Assembly: GCA_032158295.1 (NCBI GenBank)
Contig: CM063257.1
Location: forward strand, 15,034,332 to 15,098,331
DNA length: 64,000 nt
Source of the DNA: Pycnopodia helianthoides
Taxonomy: Eukaryota; Echinodermata; Asteroidea; Forcipulatida; Asteriidae
Reading direction: 5' to 3'
The notes under the pieces were generated by a model, which saw nothing but the letters and a program-made list of their open reading frames with translations, did no database searches and was not told where the DNA came from. The translations under genes were made by a program, and so were the position numbers. Numbering within the stretch: the first letter of the stretch is position 1; each line of letters opens with the position of its first letter. This document shows positions 56,111-64,000 of this stretch, piece by piece.

Positions 56111-58999
56111 CTATATGTACGCTGAAAACAATCGTTTTAGTTCTGGGTCGACGATACGAGATCTTTTCAACAGCTGCAATGTGATGTATATTCTAAGTTT
56201 TTCCACATCATCAGACTGCAAAATACGTTTCGAGCAGCAAAGTTGTTCAGCGAACAGACAGCAAAACACACCGCAGCTTCCGGAATCCTTTTGTTGTATG
56301 CATGATGATTGTTTGACTGCAAATTTGTGTTGGTTCTCAAAAACATTGGGCATGTGGTTCCAGTAACGATTCATTCTTCCATTTTGAAAAAAATCAAAGA
56401 ATGCGTGTCCATGGATCGCCATCTTCTGCCGAGTATCCCTACTTTTACAGAGTGAATCAAAGCAAGTTTGCTGTTTGTTGCTGTTGTCAATAACATACAA
56501 AGTAAAGTGCCGGTTTTCTAAAAGGGGAAAAAACATGACTTCGCAAAACTTGCCAGTCTGGAAGCATGTTTTTGACACTGATTTAAATGTTTGGGGTGAT
56601 TGTTGTCCATTAAGTATCTTTTTGGTATCATGACATTGTATAGATCCAAATTTTATTGTTTTAACTTCCTCGTTACCTATTTCACACAACTGGGTGATAT
56701 AGAAATCGACCAATGACTCGCTCAACCATCCACAGTGGTAGTTTTCGTATATCTTTTTCAAACGATTTAACACTGCTGGTTTCGGAGTACAGCAAATCAT
56801 GGCCAGTTGGTGGAATGAAATGAAATCTTTGGTTCTGTCATCACGCAAAGCAACGCTGTGCAGGTTTTTCTCATCAAAAGAGGCCCAAAGCAGGCGGACA
56901 AGTTCCCGTTCTTCCTCACTTACTTTGAAGTAACTGTCTGCGCTGTCTGGTGTAGAGTTGTGTGTAATAGTATTCGCAGTAGTTGACTCGATTTTTTCAT
57001 AAAAAAATAAATACCCCTTTTCTGAAACATGTTTGGTGAAACGCAAAACACTTGTGTGTTGTACGGTTGCGTCGTTAAGTTCTGTAATAGTTGAGTCTAA
57101 TGTGTTCATGACGAAGGACTTATAATGTCCACTTTCAATTGAATTACCTTCGTGGACAACTACTGAACGCAAACGGTAAACTGCAGGTGTGTTATTGACA
57201 CAGAAATTTGACAAATTGATTACAATATTTGGATCGATGTTTGCTGTAATTTTTCCTCCGTTTCCCTGATTACCATTGAATCTTAATAACTGAACTACTA
57301 ATAGTGAGGGACAGTTAATTATACGAGAAACTATTATTTTCGTGCTCTTCTTTTGACCACAAAGGCTGCAATCGACATCCCTAACAACTTCATCGCTGAA
57401 GCAATGTTGCAAACACTCATACAGACACTCTTTTTGGGCTGCAACAGGTAATACACCTGATGTCGAATTTTCAACGACGGAGGTTTCATTGCAGGTTAGA
57501 CACATAACACTTTTACTTATTTCTATTTCAGCTGTTAAACATGATTCATTAAGAAATGGCACAATAAGCTGTGAATAAAATTCAGCAGCATCATTTTGTT
57601 GGTTGCAACTAATTTTCATTTGAACTGCAGATTCCTTAATCAACGGGCGCACTGTGTGAAAAGAAATTGATGTGGATATGTCTAATGCCAAGGATTCAAA
57701 CAGTAGTACCAACTGTCTCCAAAGATATACATCACTTCCTTGAAATTTTGAAATGTTCAGTTTAGCTTTATATATGAATGGCTTCAAAGCTTGAACTGTT
57801 GCAATCCACCAACAAGATACTCTGTCATTTGAAATACCTCTTGGCAGTGACAATGGATACTGATTGATGTTATCCATGACATCAGGTTTTTCCATTGTAG
57901 GGTTATTTTGGGTGGCATATTTAGTGTTTTTTTTAGGTAAAACATGCTGATGCTGTGTGCTTTCCCCCATATCGGAGTCTAGAGTAATGATGGGTTTTCT
58001 CTTGCGTTTTTCCCTAGCCTTTGCTTTAAAAATCAATCCTTTTGATGGAGGTGTTAGGTATACTCCCTTATTGTTTGGGGTGCTTGTTCGAACACGCTTT
58101 CTCCAAGTTTCACTAGTTAGTTTGAACGATTTTGCATTGACTTTTTTTTTTTTTTTTTTGCAGAAAGCCTCGCAGAATTCCCTTTGCAGGGGTAACATGT
58201 CGCGTTCATATATAAGTACAAATTCATCGAGTTTTCTACATTTGTTATTGTCCAATTTTGTCCTCTTAACTTCTTCCATGCTTTTTTCGATAATCCCTTG
58301 GGTACGGTTATCAGATGTGATATTTTGAAATTTTGATTTCTGTAGTGATTTATACGTATTTGAGAAATTTGCATATGGTTTTGAAGTGCCATGTCTACCT
58401 AAATCATAAATCATTAGTGATGACCAATTCGGTATATTTGGCAACGAAAATTCAAGTAGATAATTGATAAAATCTTTGCCATAATATGCATTATTGGTTA
58501 TTGTGGAAGTGTCTTTGTTGAGCATGTTGTTTCTGTTTACTTTGGCAATTGCATTGTTAACAACCTGTTGAAAATGCAATTTGAAAGGAGAATTAGGAGA
58601 TTTGGAAATGTACTCATCCTGTGTTATATTCATGTTGTCACTTTCAAGTCCCAACCGTGAGCCATGTTCAAAATCCTCGCCATGTTGTTCTTCTTCATCG
58701 AACAAACTATTTTCTGGTGAATCTTGACTGGTTTGCTCTATTTTACGTCTTAGTTTTTGATAATGCGTTTTAACAAGGTCAGTTGTTAACTTTGAGCATG
58801 TAAGAATTGATATTGATTCTATAATTTCATTTAGGTCACTGATATCAGCTGCTTGAAGGAGCAGTCCCATCCAATACATGGCATCTCGAAAGTTGTGTTT
58901 GTAATATTTTCTGCATGTTTTAGCAGCATTCTTCATAAAATGACTGGCACAGCAATGAACTATTGTTTTTTTTAAAATCACTATCCGTCGCTGACCCAT
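56111..58999 (-). CDS. Transposon ORF with tandem USP deubiquitinase and Ulp1/SENP SUMO protease
   Basis: 962 codons from the first ATG, though true coding probably enters from the upstream frame near residue 10 (KKTIVHCCASHFMKN). Residues 10-280 complete the transposase. A18 encodes K281-K286. USP domain about 388-670: nucleophile C396 in 'ISNDRVSCWWIATVQAL', 'QQNDAAEF' at 467-474 like the USP QQDAxEF motif, zinc pairs C500/C503 and C544/C547, His625 in 'IESGHYKSF', Asp643 in 'LNDATV'. Ulp1 domain about 700-960: 'GWLSESLVDFYITQL', H831 in 'RHFTLYVID', D848 in 'TCFDSL', Q903 and C909 in 'QQKDSGSCGVF'. Both triads look intact, so the ORF appears capable of cleaving ubiquitin and SUMO (or a relative). 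No other frameshift or stop is present over 2.9 kb. Confidence 0.9.
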   Translation of the reverse strand: MGQRRIVILKKTIVHCCASHFMKNAAKTCRKYYKHNFRDAMYWMGLLLQAADISDLNEIIESISILTCSKLTTDLVKTHYQKLRRKIEQTSQDSPENSLFDEEEQHGEDFEHGSRLGLESDNMNITQDEYISKSPNSPFKLHFQQVVNNAIAKVNRNNMLNKDTSTITNNAYYGKDFINYLLEFSLPNIPNWSSLMIYDLGRHGTSKPYANFSNTYKSLQKSKFQNITSDNRTQGIIEKSMEEVKRTKLDNNKCRKLDEFVLIYERDMLPLQREFCEAFCKKKKKKVNAKSFKLTSETWRKRVRTSTPNNKGVYLTPPSKGLIFKAKAREKRKRKPIITLDSDMGESTQHQHVLPKKNTKYATQNNPTMEKPDVMDNINQYPLSLPRGISNDRVSCWWIATVQALKPFIYKAKLNISKFQGSDVYLWRQLVLLFESLALDISTSISFHTVRPLIKESAVQMKISCNQQNDAAEFYSQLIVPFLNESCLTAEIEISKSVMCLTCNETSVVENSTSGVLPVAAQKECLYECLQHCFSDEVVRDVDCSLCGQKKSTKIIVSRIINCPSLLVVQLLRFNGNQGNGGKITANIDPNIVINLSNFCVNNTPAVYRLRSVVVHEGNSIESGHYKSFVMNTLDSTITELNDATVQHTSVLRFTKHVSEKGYLFFYEKIESTTANTITHNSTPDSADSYFKVSEEERELVRLLWASFDEKNLHSVALRDDRTKDFISFHQLAMICCTPKPAVLNRLKKIYENYHCGWLSESLVDFYITQLCEIGNEEVKTIKFGSIQCHDTKKILNGQQSPQTFKSVSKTCFQTGKFCEVMFFPLLENRHFTLYVIDNSNKQQTCFDSLCKSRDTRQKMAIHGHAFFDFFQNGRMNRYWNHMPNVFENQHKFAVKQSSCIQQKDSGSCGVFCCLFAEQLCCSKRILQSDDVEKLRIYITLQLLKRSRIVDPELKRLFSAYI

Positions 59000-61385
59000 T
59001 CACGATTCTGTAACAACGATGATAATACTCCAATACAGTTTCATTTGTAAAACACCTCAGAACGGAAAGTAGAAGTGTGGAACTTCCATCTATCATAATC
59101 ATAAGTGGTTGCTTGGTGCCATTGTGGCCATAAACACGTTGCTCCGAATGTAAAAAGAACTGCAGAAAATGAGAAATTGACACAGAGCTGTGATCTGTAG
59201 TTAATAAAGAGGCAATAACGAATGGTGGGGATCCTTTTACTGGGTGTCGGATGACAAGATCGTACAATTGGTACTTTTTTGAGACAGAAAATGTGGAATT
59301 ATTGCGTATTATTGACCCTGTTGCATCTAAATAGATTATATCCCTTGATGCAATATGATGGTATACTCTAATACTGTCCTCTGAGAATAAAATTACAGAG
59401 GGAGGAATAACGGAAACACCTCGTAAAATCCCTGGTATTTGCTTCTCCGAATCACATTGCTTGTTGAAAATGTTTAACAGCCCTTCTATTTCACTTCCAT
59501 GACAGTTGGATAATTTCTTTGCCTCGCTTGAAATTTTGTGTAGCACTTGTGTTGTTGGTGCGTCGTCTCGACAACCTGACATAAATTGTCGATCACTTAA
59601 AGATTTAAGGTTGTCAAGATGTTCTCGTCTTGTCTTTTTGTGTCGAAGTAATTTTTTTAGAGCTTCCCTGTTAGTGTTGCGCAGATATCGTGCCCGTCGT
59701 TCATTTTTATGATGTTTAATTTTTCCATTGAACGAAACATTAACTTTTAAATTACTTTCTGATTTCATTATCAAGTTAAATGTTACACTGCAGTTGGTAA
59801 AGTTACAATAACCTGTAGCTTGAAAGGCGTGCTTTGATTTCTTTCGACTACACTTCGAGGAAACGTAATGCCGTCTAAACTGAAAACAGCAGTACGGGTG
59901 TAATTTTCTCAGTCCTTTACTAAAAACATTTATCCAGTTTTTTGGAAACGAATTCTTGTTCTGTTTCTTTCTCAGGTTGGTCCATTCTGATTTATCAATA
60001 TAAAAAAAACATTTCCGAACTTTAGGCAATTTAGTTGTCCAGAATGTGTTGTGATTTTCATTGTTTTTTTCATTTTCTGTGCACATACCTATAACGACAT
60101 CTTCAGGTATAATGTTGCTCATCCCCTCACTGAAACTACAGTGCAATGAGTCATTATCAGAAATCACACTGATGTCTACGTCATCTGACAATGATTTTGA
60201 TGTTTTTTGACATTGATGATCGATATTAATTAGATTAGGATCGCCCTGAACTGATGATTGAACTGATGATTGCACAGGTGTTTCTGGTGAACAGGAGTCA
60301 ATGTGCTTCTCCTGATGTAAAACATCGTTATGTAGCCATTCAGAGGATGACATTGATTCTTTGGATTGTACATACACATCTAACGGGGTTGAAACAGTAT
60401 AGGAAATATCAGGTGTAATCATTGACGATGGCTTTGTATCAGGTATAGAACTATTTTTTTCCAAGTAAATAGAGTTTGCATTCATCCATTTACTAACTTT
60501 AGAAAGGTAGTTCTGTTTATCAATTGGTAATTGTGTGAGCTGCAGGTGTTTGTCGCTTTTATTTTGATCCAAGGGTGTGACCGGCGATTCGTATGTGAAT
60601 AACCTTCCCCCCTTATTACAACCATTCAATCCACAATAAAACACGCAATTAAACATATACGACTGACGTCTAGACTCCGGTTCGAGGTTTATACAGGAAT
60701 AATGATACCAGGAATCGCACTTGTCGCACGCAATCATGCTTTTTGAGTCATGGTAGGGTTGTTGGCAAATGCAGTACAATTTTGCGGAGTCCGGTGTTGA
60801 GTTATCATTTTGTTGAAGGTTAACGCAGTCTGGCGATAATTTACGCAAGGATGGAACTGGTGTAGAATGCATTATGGGTTTACAGTCTACGAGATTAGAT
60901 TCTGAGATGGTTTTCTGGGGATTATTGAAAGAATCGTGAGTTAAATTACACATTTCTTGAAAACTTACAGAATTTGGATCAATACTTTGATCTGATATAG
61001 AACTGGGAGTTGGTTTGCAGTCAACAACAGAATTGGGCGATGAGTCAGAGATGGGCTGCATCAGTGTGGGTTTTTTCTTGTTTGATCCCTTTTTAGCATT
61101 TTGGGGTTTTATTGGTCTAGCGTCTGTAAATAGTTTGCGAACTTTGTCCCTAAATCCCAGGCGATTGTTTTTCCAAAGTAGTTTCACTATTTTTTTTACA
61201 TTTTGCTTTTTACATTTTCTACGCAAATTTAACAAAGTGTTATCAGAAATATGTATGTCGTGGTTCAACCATGGAAATTCTTCCAGTGTCTCAACCAAGA
61301 CATTAGCCATGTTTGATACAACCTTTTCTCCGCATTGTTTCCGTCGTCCTCCCCCGAATTTTCTTTGGTGCGTCGATTCCTGGAA

Positions 61386-61417
<32 letters not shown>

Positions 61418-63567
61418 GATATATTTATATAGCGCATAATGCAGAAGCCTTTATGCGCAACACAAAACATAAAAAACAATGACAGCAATATAAAAGAATC
61501 AAATTGTATAATTGTTTATTAACATAGTTTAATATTCTGACGAATGGTGTGTTTTGGGCAGCGGCGCGCCAAGATTATATCGTGCACAAAATACAGGGTG
61601 TGTGTGTGGGTACGTGGGGGGATCATTGCTTCAAAGTGGAGAATGGGTTTGTCAGTGGTGGGGGTCATTCTCTTTTTTTGGATGGGACGCTGCAGGGCAA
61701 CCACCCTCTTATGTTCTTGGCATTTTGTGGCAGTATAGCGTAGCGATAGCAAACGTTTAGGTCTACTCAAATATACAAACACGCATTTTCCTCTTTTTTC
61801 CTTTTTCTTTTCGTGTTTTCTCTTGTAAGCACTATCGTGGTTTTCGTGGGGTTGGGGGCACCTGCGGCACTGGAAATCTGTGGATCCTTGGATAAGGACA
61901 GGGTTGAAACTTTTTTGTTTTAACATTGTATACGTTCGTACACTTGAATCCTCGAGTTAAAGTTATACATCATAAAACTACCCATCCAGTGAGTGATAGT
62001 TTCACCACAATAGGTGGCCACGCTTTTGAGACACAACGCAGTTGGGTGCTGTCGTACATAAAATAACCTTTAACAAAATTAAACTGGCTTCATATTCACT
62101 TACTTTCTTTGGTCGATGCTTTGAATGAAAATGCTCTAGGAATTCGTTGTCATCTGGGCAAACCCGATCGCACAAGAAGCAGTTGACCTGCAATACATTC
62201 TTTGGTGTTTCCCTCATTCTCTGTGTCGCAGGAATATGAGGGGCATTTGAAGTACTGGGTCCTCTATTTGTACATTCTTGTCGTTGTTTGGTCTAAATAT
62301 AAAAATTAACATAATTATAGTATACGTGTTATTAGTGGATCAAAAAAAGTAATTTGTCCCATATAGAGCTGACAATTCAAAAGCGTATACCGGTTGTGTC
62401 TTTTCAAAAGAGGGCGCATTGTATACTGCCATATGTGTAAAGCATGATGTGGCGAAGATCGAAGGAATGTAACCAAAATGCAAGGTGAATAAAAAACGCT
62501 CGGTTTATGAAGTACCGCTAGGTAAAGTAGTCTGAATAATGAATTCCACGCGTGACCTCCGATCCTCAAATCAAAGGACAAGGATCTACCTGGTTACATA
62601 AACATTCCGATTTGCAGCTATTATCCTTCAAACAATAAACGAAATATCGCTATATAATAGGCTTACTGCTTTTTTAAATCAAACTTCTCAAGGCATAAGC
62701 CAACATGGAATTAGCCTACCTTATACATGCCTGCTTTTGGACATGGAAGCGCATACGTCACTGTGCTCAAGCGACTAGCGGCAGGACCAGTCATTAGTGG
62801 TTTCTTCCTGTATAATACGAACAATTAAAAAAAAACTGTCAAAATGTAAAGAAGACGAGGACTAAGATTTCATTTTCTCCTCTTAAAACCCTTTAATGGG
62901 GGAAAGGGCAAATTTATCATACCACACATATCTCCAAAGTGCAATGACTTAGGGGAGTCAAACTTAGTGATATGATTGATAAATAATGATGGCGCTGTCG
63001 AATTCAGTGACACTCCAAGACTAGTTGAAATTAAAAACATAAAACTGTAAAATTATGATTACATGTTTTATGGATGAAGTTCATGTCGGGGTATTTTATT
63101 CATATTTTGTCACATTGACTGTGGTATTGGTGAATTTAATTTGACAAGGAACAAACATGACTACTTCGTCACATGTGCAATCATCAGTTTCAAATAGTTG
63201 ATTCTAGAAGAATCGGTATGTCTCGTGTCTGTGTAAACAGTAGGGTTGATAAAAATGGCTTCGGTTTAAAGTCTTACCGTAATTTTAGTTTGTTTGGGAA
63301 CTGTTATTTTGAGTGGTGTCTTATAAATGAGTGGTGTCTATATATAAATATATATATTTTTTTTTCAAACTTCATTATTTAGCCAATCCACAAAACAAAG
63401 TATTACTTACTGTAAATATCCAGAACAAATTCGATGAAACTCTTCTGTGGCCGTTTCAACAGGTGTACCCCGCCTAACACAACTTCTCTTTGGAACACAT
63501 CGTTCTTGGAGAGTACTTTTCTTGTTAGTTTCTGTCGTTGCGATATTGATTGATGTAGTTTTTTTGT
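56111..63567 (-). CDS. MULE/NOF-like transposon gene with PHD, transposase, USP and Ulp1 domains
   Basis: Composite minus-strand gene, read 5' to 3': 63567-63411, 62807-62720, 62292-62104, 61379-58920, then a +1 frame change in an A8 run into the ORF ending at 56111. The four upstream exons join with AG/GT borders and matching phases (2+1, 0, 0). The product would be about 1,900 residues: a C2H2-like finger, a basic region, a PHD finger, a Cys/His-rich segment, a DDE-type transposase core and two cysteine-protease domains. The transposase core resembles MULE-superfamily proteins of the NOF type, but PHD plus Ulp1 also occurs in Zisupton/KDZ elements, so the superfamily needs a profile search. 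Terminal repeats were not found; the 5' end may lie outside the window. Confidence 0.75.
58920..61379 (-). CDS. Transposase ORF: PHD finger, Cys/His zinc region and DDE-type core
   Basis: The open frame runs from an acceptor TTTTCCAG (exon starts at 61379) through an internal ATG at 61310; residues are numbered from that ATG (796 codons). A PHD finger has C180, C182, C195, C198, H203, C206, C222 and C226, the C4HC3 pattern that reads histone tails. Residues 470-510 are rich in Cys and His (HYVSSKCSRKK, TGYCNFTNCSVTF), perhaps a WRKY/FLYWCH-like DNA-binding zinc fold common in MULE transposases. The catalytic core shows D662 in 'IIYLDATGSI' and D741 in 'LMIMIDGSSTLLL', with 'IRHPVKGSPPFVIASLLTTD' between. 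After 'NGSATDSDFKK' the frame drifts to a stop, while the next frame continues sensibly (TIVHCCASHFMKN), so the core is split by a frameshift. Confidence 0.85.
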   Translation of the reverse strand, partial: ESTHQRKFGGGRRKQCGEKVVSNMANVLVETLEEFPWLNHDIHISDNTLLNLRRKCKKQNVKKIVKLLWKNNRLGFRDKVRKLFTDARPIKPQNAKKGSNKKKPTLMQPISDSSPNSVVDCKPTPSSISDQSIDPNSVSFQEMCNLTHDSFNNPQKTISESNLVDCKPIMHSTPVPSLRKLSPDCVNLQQNDNSTPDSAKLYCICQQPYHDSKSMIACDKCDSWYHYSCINLEPESRRQSYMFNCVFYCGLNGCNKGGRLFTYESPVTPLDQNKSDKHLQLTQLPIDKQNYLSKVSKWMNANSIYLEKNSSIPDTKPSSMITPDISYTVSTPLDVYVQSKESMSSSEWLHNDVLHQEKHIDSCSPETPVQSSVQSSVQGDPNLINIDHQCQKTSKSLSDDVDISVISDNDSLHCSFSEGMSNIIPEDVVIGMCTENEKNNENHNTFWTTKLPKVRKCFFYIDKSEWTNLRKKQNKNSFPKNWINVFSKGLRKLHPYCCFQFRRHYVSSKCSRKKSKHAFQATGYCNFTNCSVTFNLIMKSESNLKVNVSFNGKIKHHKNERRARYLRNTNREALKKLLRHKKTRREHLDNLKSLSDRQFMSGCRDDAPTTQVLHKISSEAKKLSNCHGSEIEGLLNIFNKQCDSEKQIPGILRGVSVIPPSVILFSEDSIRVYHHIASRDIIYLDATGSIIRNNSTFSVSKKYQLYDLVIRHPVKGSPPFVIASLLTTDHSSVSISHFLQFFLHSEQRVYGHNGTKQPLMIMIDGSSTLLLSVLRCFTNETVLEYYHRCYRIVNGSATDSDFKKNNSSLLCQSFYEECC
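61380..62103 (-). other. Intron of the transposon gene with an (AAT)n-tailed insert
   Basis: 724-base intron. Near its 3' end (61383-61500) is an ATA/AAT microsatellite followed by 'GATATATTTATATAGCGCA', the same tail plus body as the sequence at 48676-48790, so a short retroelement end sits next to the acceptor. The rest (61519-61926) has an open frame with basic residues but no recognised domain. Confidence 0.55.
62104..62292 (-). CDS. Transposon gene, upstream exon with C2H2 zinc finger
   Basis: 63 codons between acceptor ATTTAG (exon begins 62292) and donor AAA/GTAAGT at 62103. It encodes 'QVNCFLCDRVCPDDNEFLEH' followed by FHSKH, a classic C2H2 finger (C-x2-C ... H-x4-H), likely a DNA-contacting domain. 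It joins in phase 0 to the transposase exon across a 724-base intron. Confidence 0.65.
62293..62719 (-). other. Intron of the transposon gene
   Basis: 427 bases between the small exon and the C2H2 exon. No domain-coding frame or repeat recognised. Confidence 0.45.
62720..62807 (-). CDS. Transposon gene, small upstream exon
   Basis: 88 bases between TATACAG and AAG/GTAGGC; one base plus 29 codons, including 'PLMTGPAASRLSTVTYALPC'. Phase agrees with the exon on each side. No domain is recognised; support is from splice sites, phase and an open frame only. Confidence 0.5.
62808..63410 (-). other. Intron of the transposon gene
   Basis: 603 AT-rich bases with a short (TA)n-like stretch near 63340-63365. 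Nothing coding is recognised. Confidence 0.4.
63411..63567 (-). CDS. Transposon gene, most 5' visible exon
   Basis: Candidate exon from acceptor CACCTTCAG to donor ACA/GTAAGT at 63410. The frame gives 'RCVPKRSCVRRGTPVETATE' and ends 'FHRICSGYL' plus two bases that combine with the next exon to make Gln. The frame is also open upstream to an ATG at 63616, so this may instead be the first coding exon. Moderately supported. Confidence 0.45.
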
Positions 63568-64000
63568 CTGAAGGTGAATGACAATGTACAGTGTTAAACC
63601 ACAAACCACGAAACATTCAATAACATTTGATGTCAGAACGAAGACGATGAAGGAATGTCCTGTTGAAGATAATCCCTCATCAAATAGCACATAGGGATAT
63701 CCCACCTCCAGTGACTGAAAATGTATAGTGGCACGTAATTGGGGGGGGGGGTGGTCGATAGTAATTGGAAATTTTGAAAAGGATAACATTTGTTGTTTGT
63801 TTGTTTGTATGTTTGGCATCACTTTTGTTAGATCCGTGAGATTGTTATAGGTTGTGCATAACTTCATTCAACACAATGCTCGCAGGCCTATTTCAATATA
63901 AAACAACTATGTCATCCTACTTTTGACATAAATTCACTTTACTGAGCCCGAGTTAACATGCGAGGAAAATACCAGTACGGTAATCTTCTTTCCAACAATT
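63568..64000. other. Window end upstream of the transposon gene
   Basis: Contains a G10 run (63740-63749) and a (TTTG)n stretch near 63790-63810. The 5' exon and terminus of the element may lie here or beyond; no terminal inverted repeat could be paired by eye. Confidence 0.35.

Noticed and set aside
56115..58392. Open frames opposite or beside the large minus-strand ORF
   Set aside because: They are shadows of the protease ORF; the poly-T/poly-A run extends some of them by chance.
58960..58975. Classic -1 ribosomal frameshift at A AAA AAC
   Set aside because: The slippery heptamer is present, but a -1 shift would meet TAG at once; the continuing frame is +1. A different mechanism or an indel is needed.
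63403..63867. 154-residue minus-strand frame at the window end
   Set aside because: A different frame over the same bases joins in phase to downstream exons and has a consensus donor; this one does not.

Overview
The window is animal nuclear DNA: spliced genes with GT-AG introns, dense short transposon copies, tRNA-derived SINEs, satellites and minisatellites. The repeats (TTAA-flanked short inverted-repeat elements, tRNA-like SINEs, fold-back elements) and the style of the two host genes suggest an echinoderm, most likely a sea star. That placement rests on recollection of repeat families, not on a search, so it is moderate to low in confidence.

Layout. (1) 1-14317 has no recognisable exon and is made of repeats; it is either the intron before the first visible NUP210 exon or intergenic DNA. 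(2) 14318-35255, plus strand, carries the 3' half of a nuclear pore membrane glycoprotein 210 gene (NUP210/gp210): 17 exons with consistent splice phases, about 883 residues, including the bacterial Ig-like (BIG2) region, the transmembrane helix, the short proline/glutamine-rich tail and the stop. Its introns hold many repeats and several small duplications that copied exon edges. (3) 40812-45395, plus strand, is a four-exon gene for a proline-rich CD225/dispanin (IFITM-like) two-helix membrane protein of about 168 residues, with an apparent one-base deletion in exon 2. (4) 45396-53610 is non-coding and ends in a 211-bp satellite array of about 15 units with ordered variant types. (5) 54410-55640 holds a fold-back element and a LINE 3' fragment. 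(6) 56111-63567, minus strand, is a large transposon gene: upstream C2H2 zinc-finger exons joined in phase to a PHD-finger and MULE/NOF-like transposase ORF, followed after one frameshift by an ORF with two cysteine-protease domains, a USP-type deubiquitinase and a Ulp1/SENP-type SUMO protease.

The most interesting item is this last gene. One mobile element encodes a chromatin-reading finger, a DDE-type transposase and separate ubiquitin and SUMO protease domains, each with a complete set of visible catalytic residues. The two host genes are ordinary housekeeping or membrane genes whose introns show active repeat turnover, including a 49-bp minisatellite that seems to have grown from one end of a transposon.
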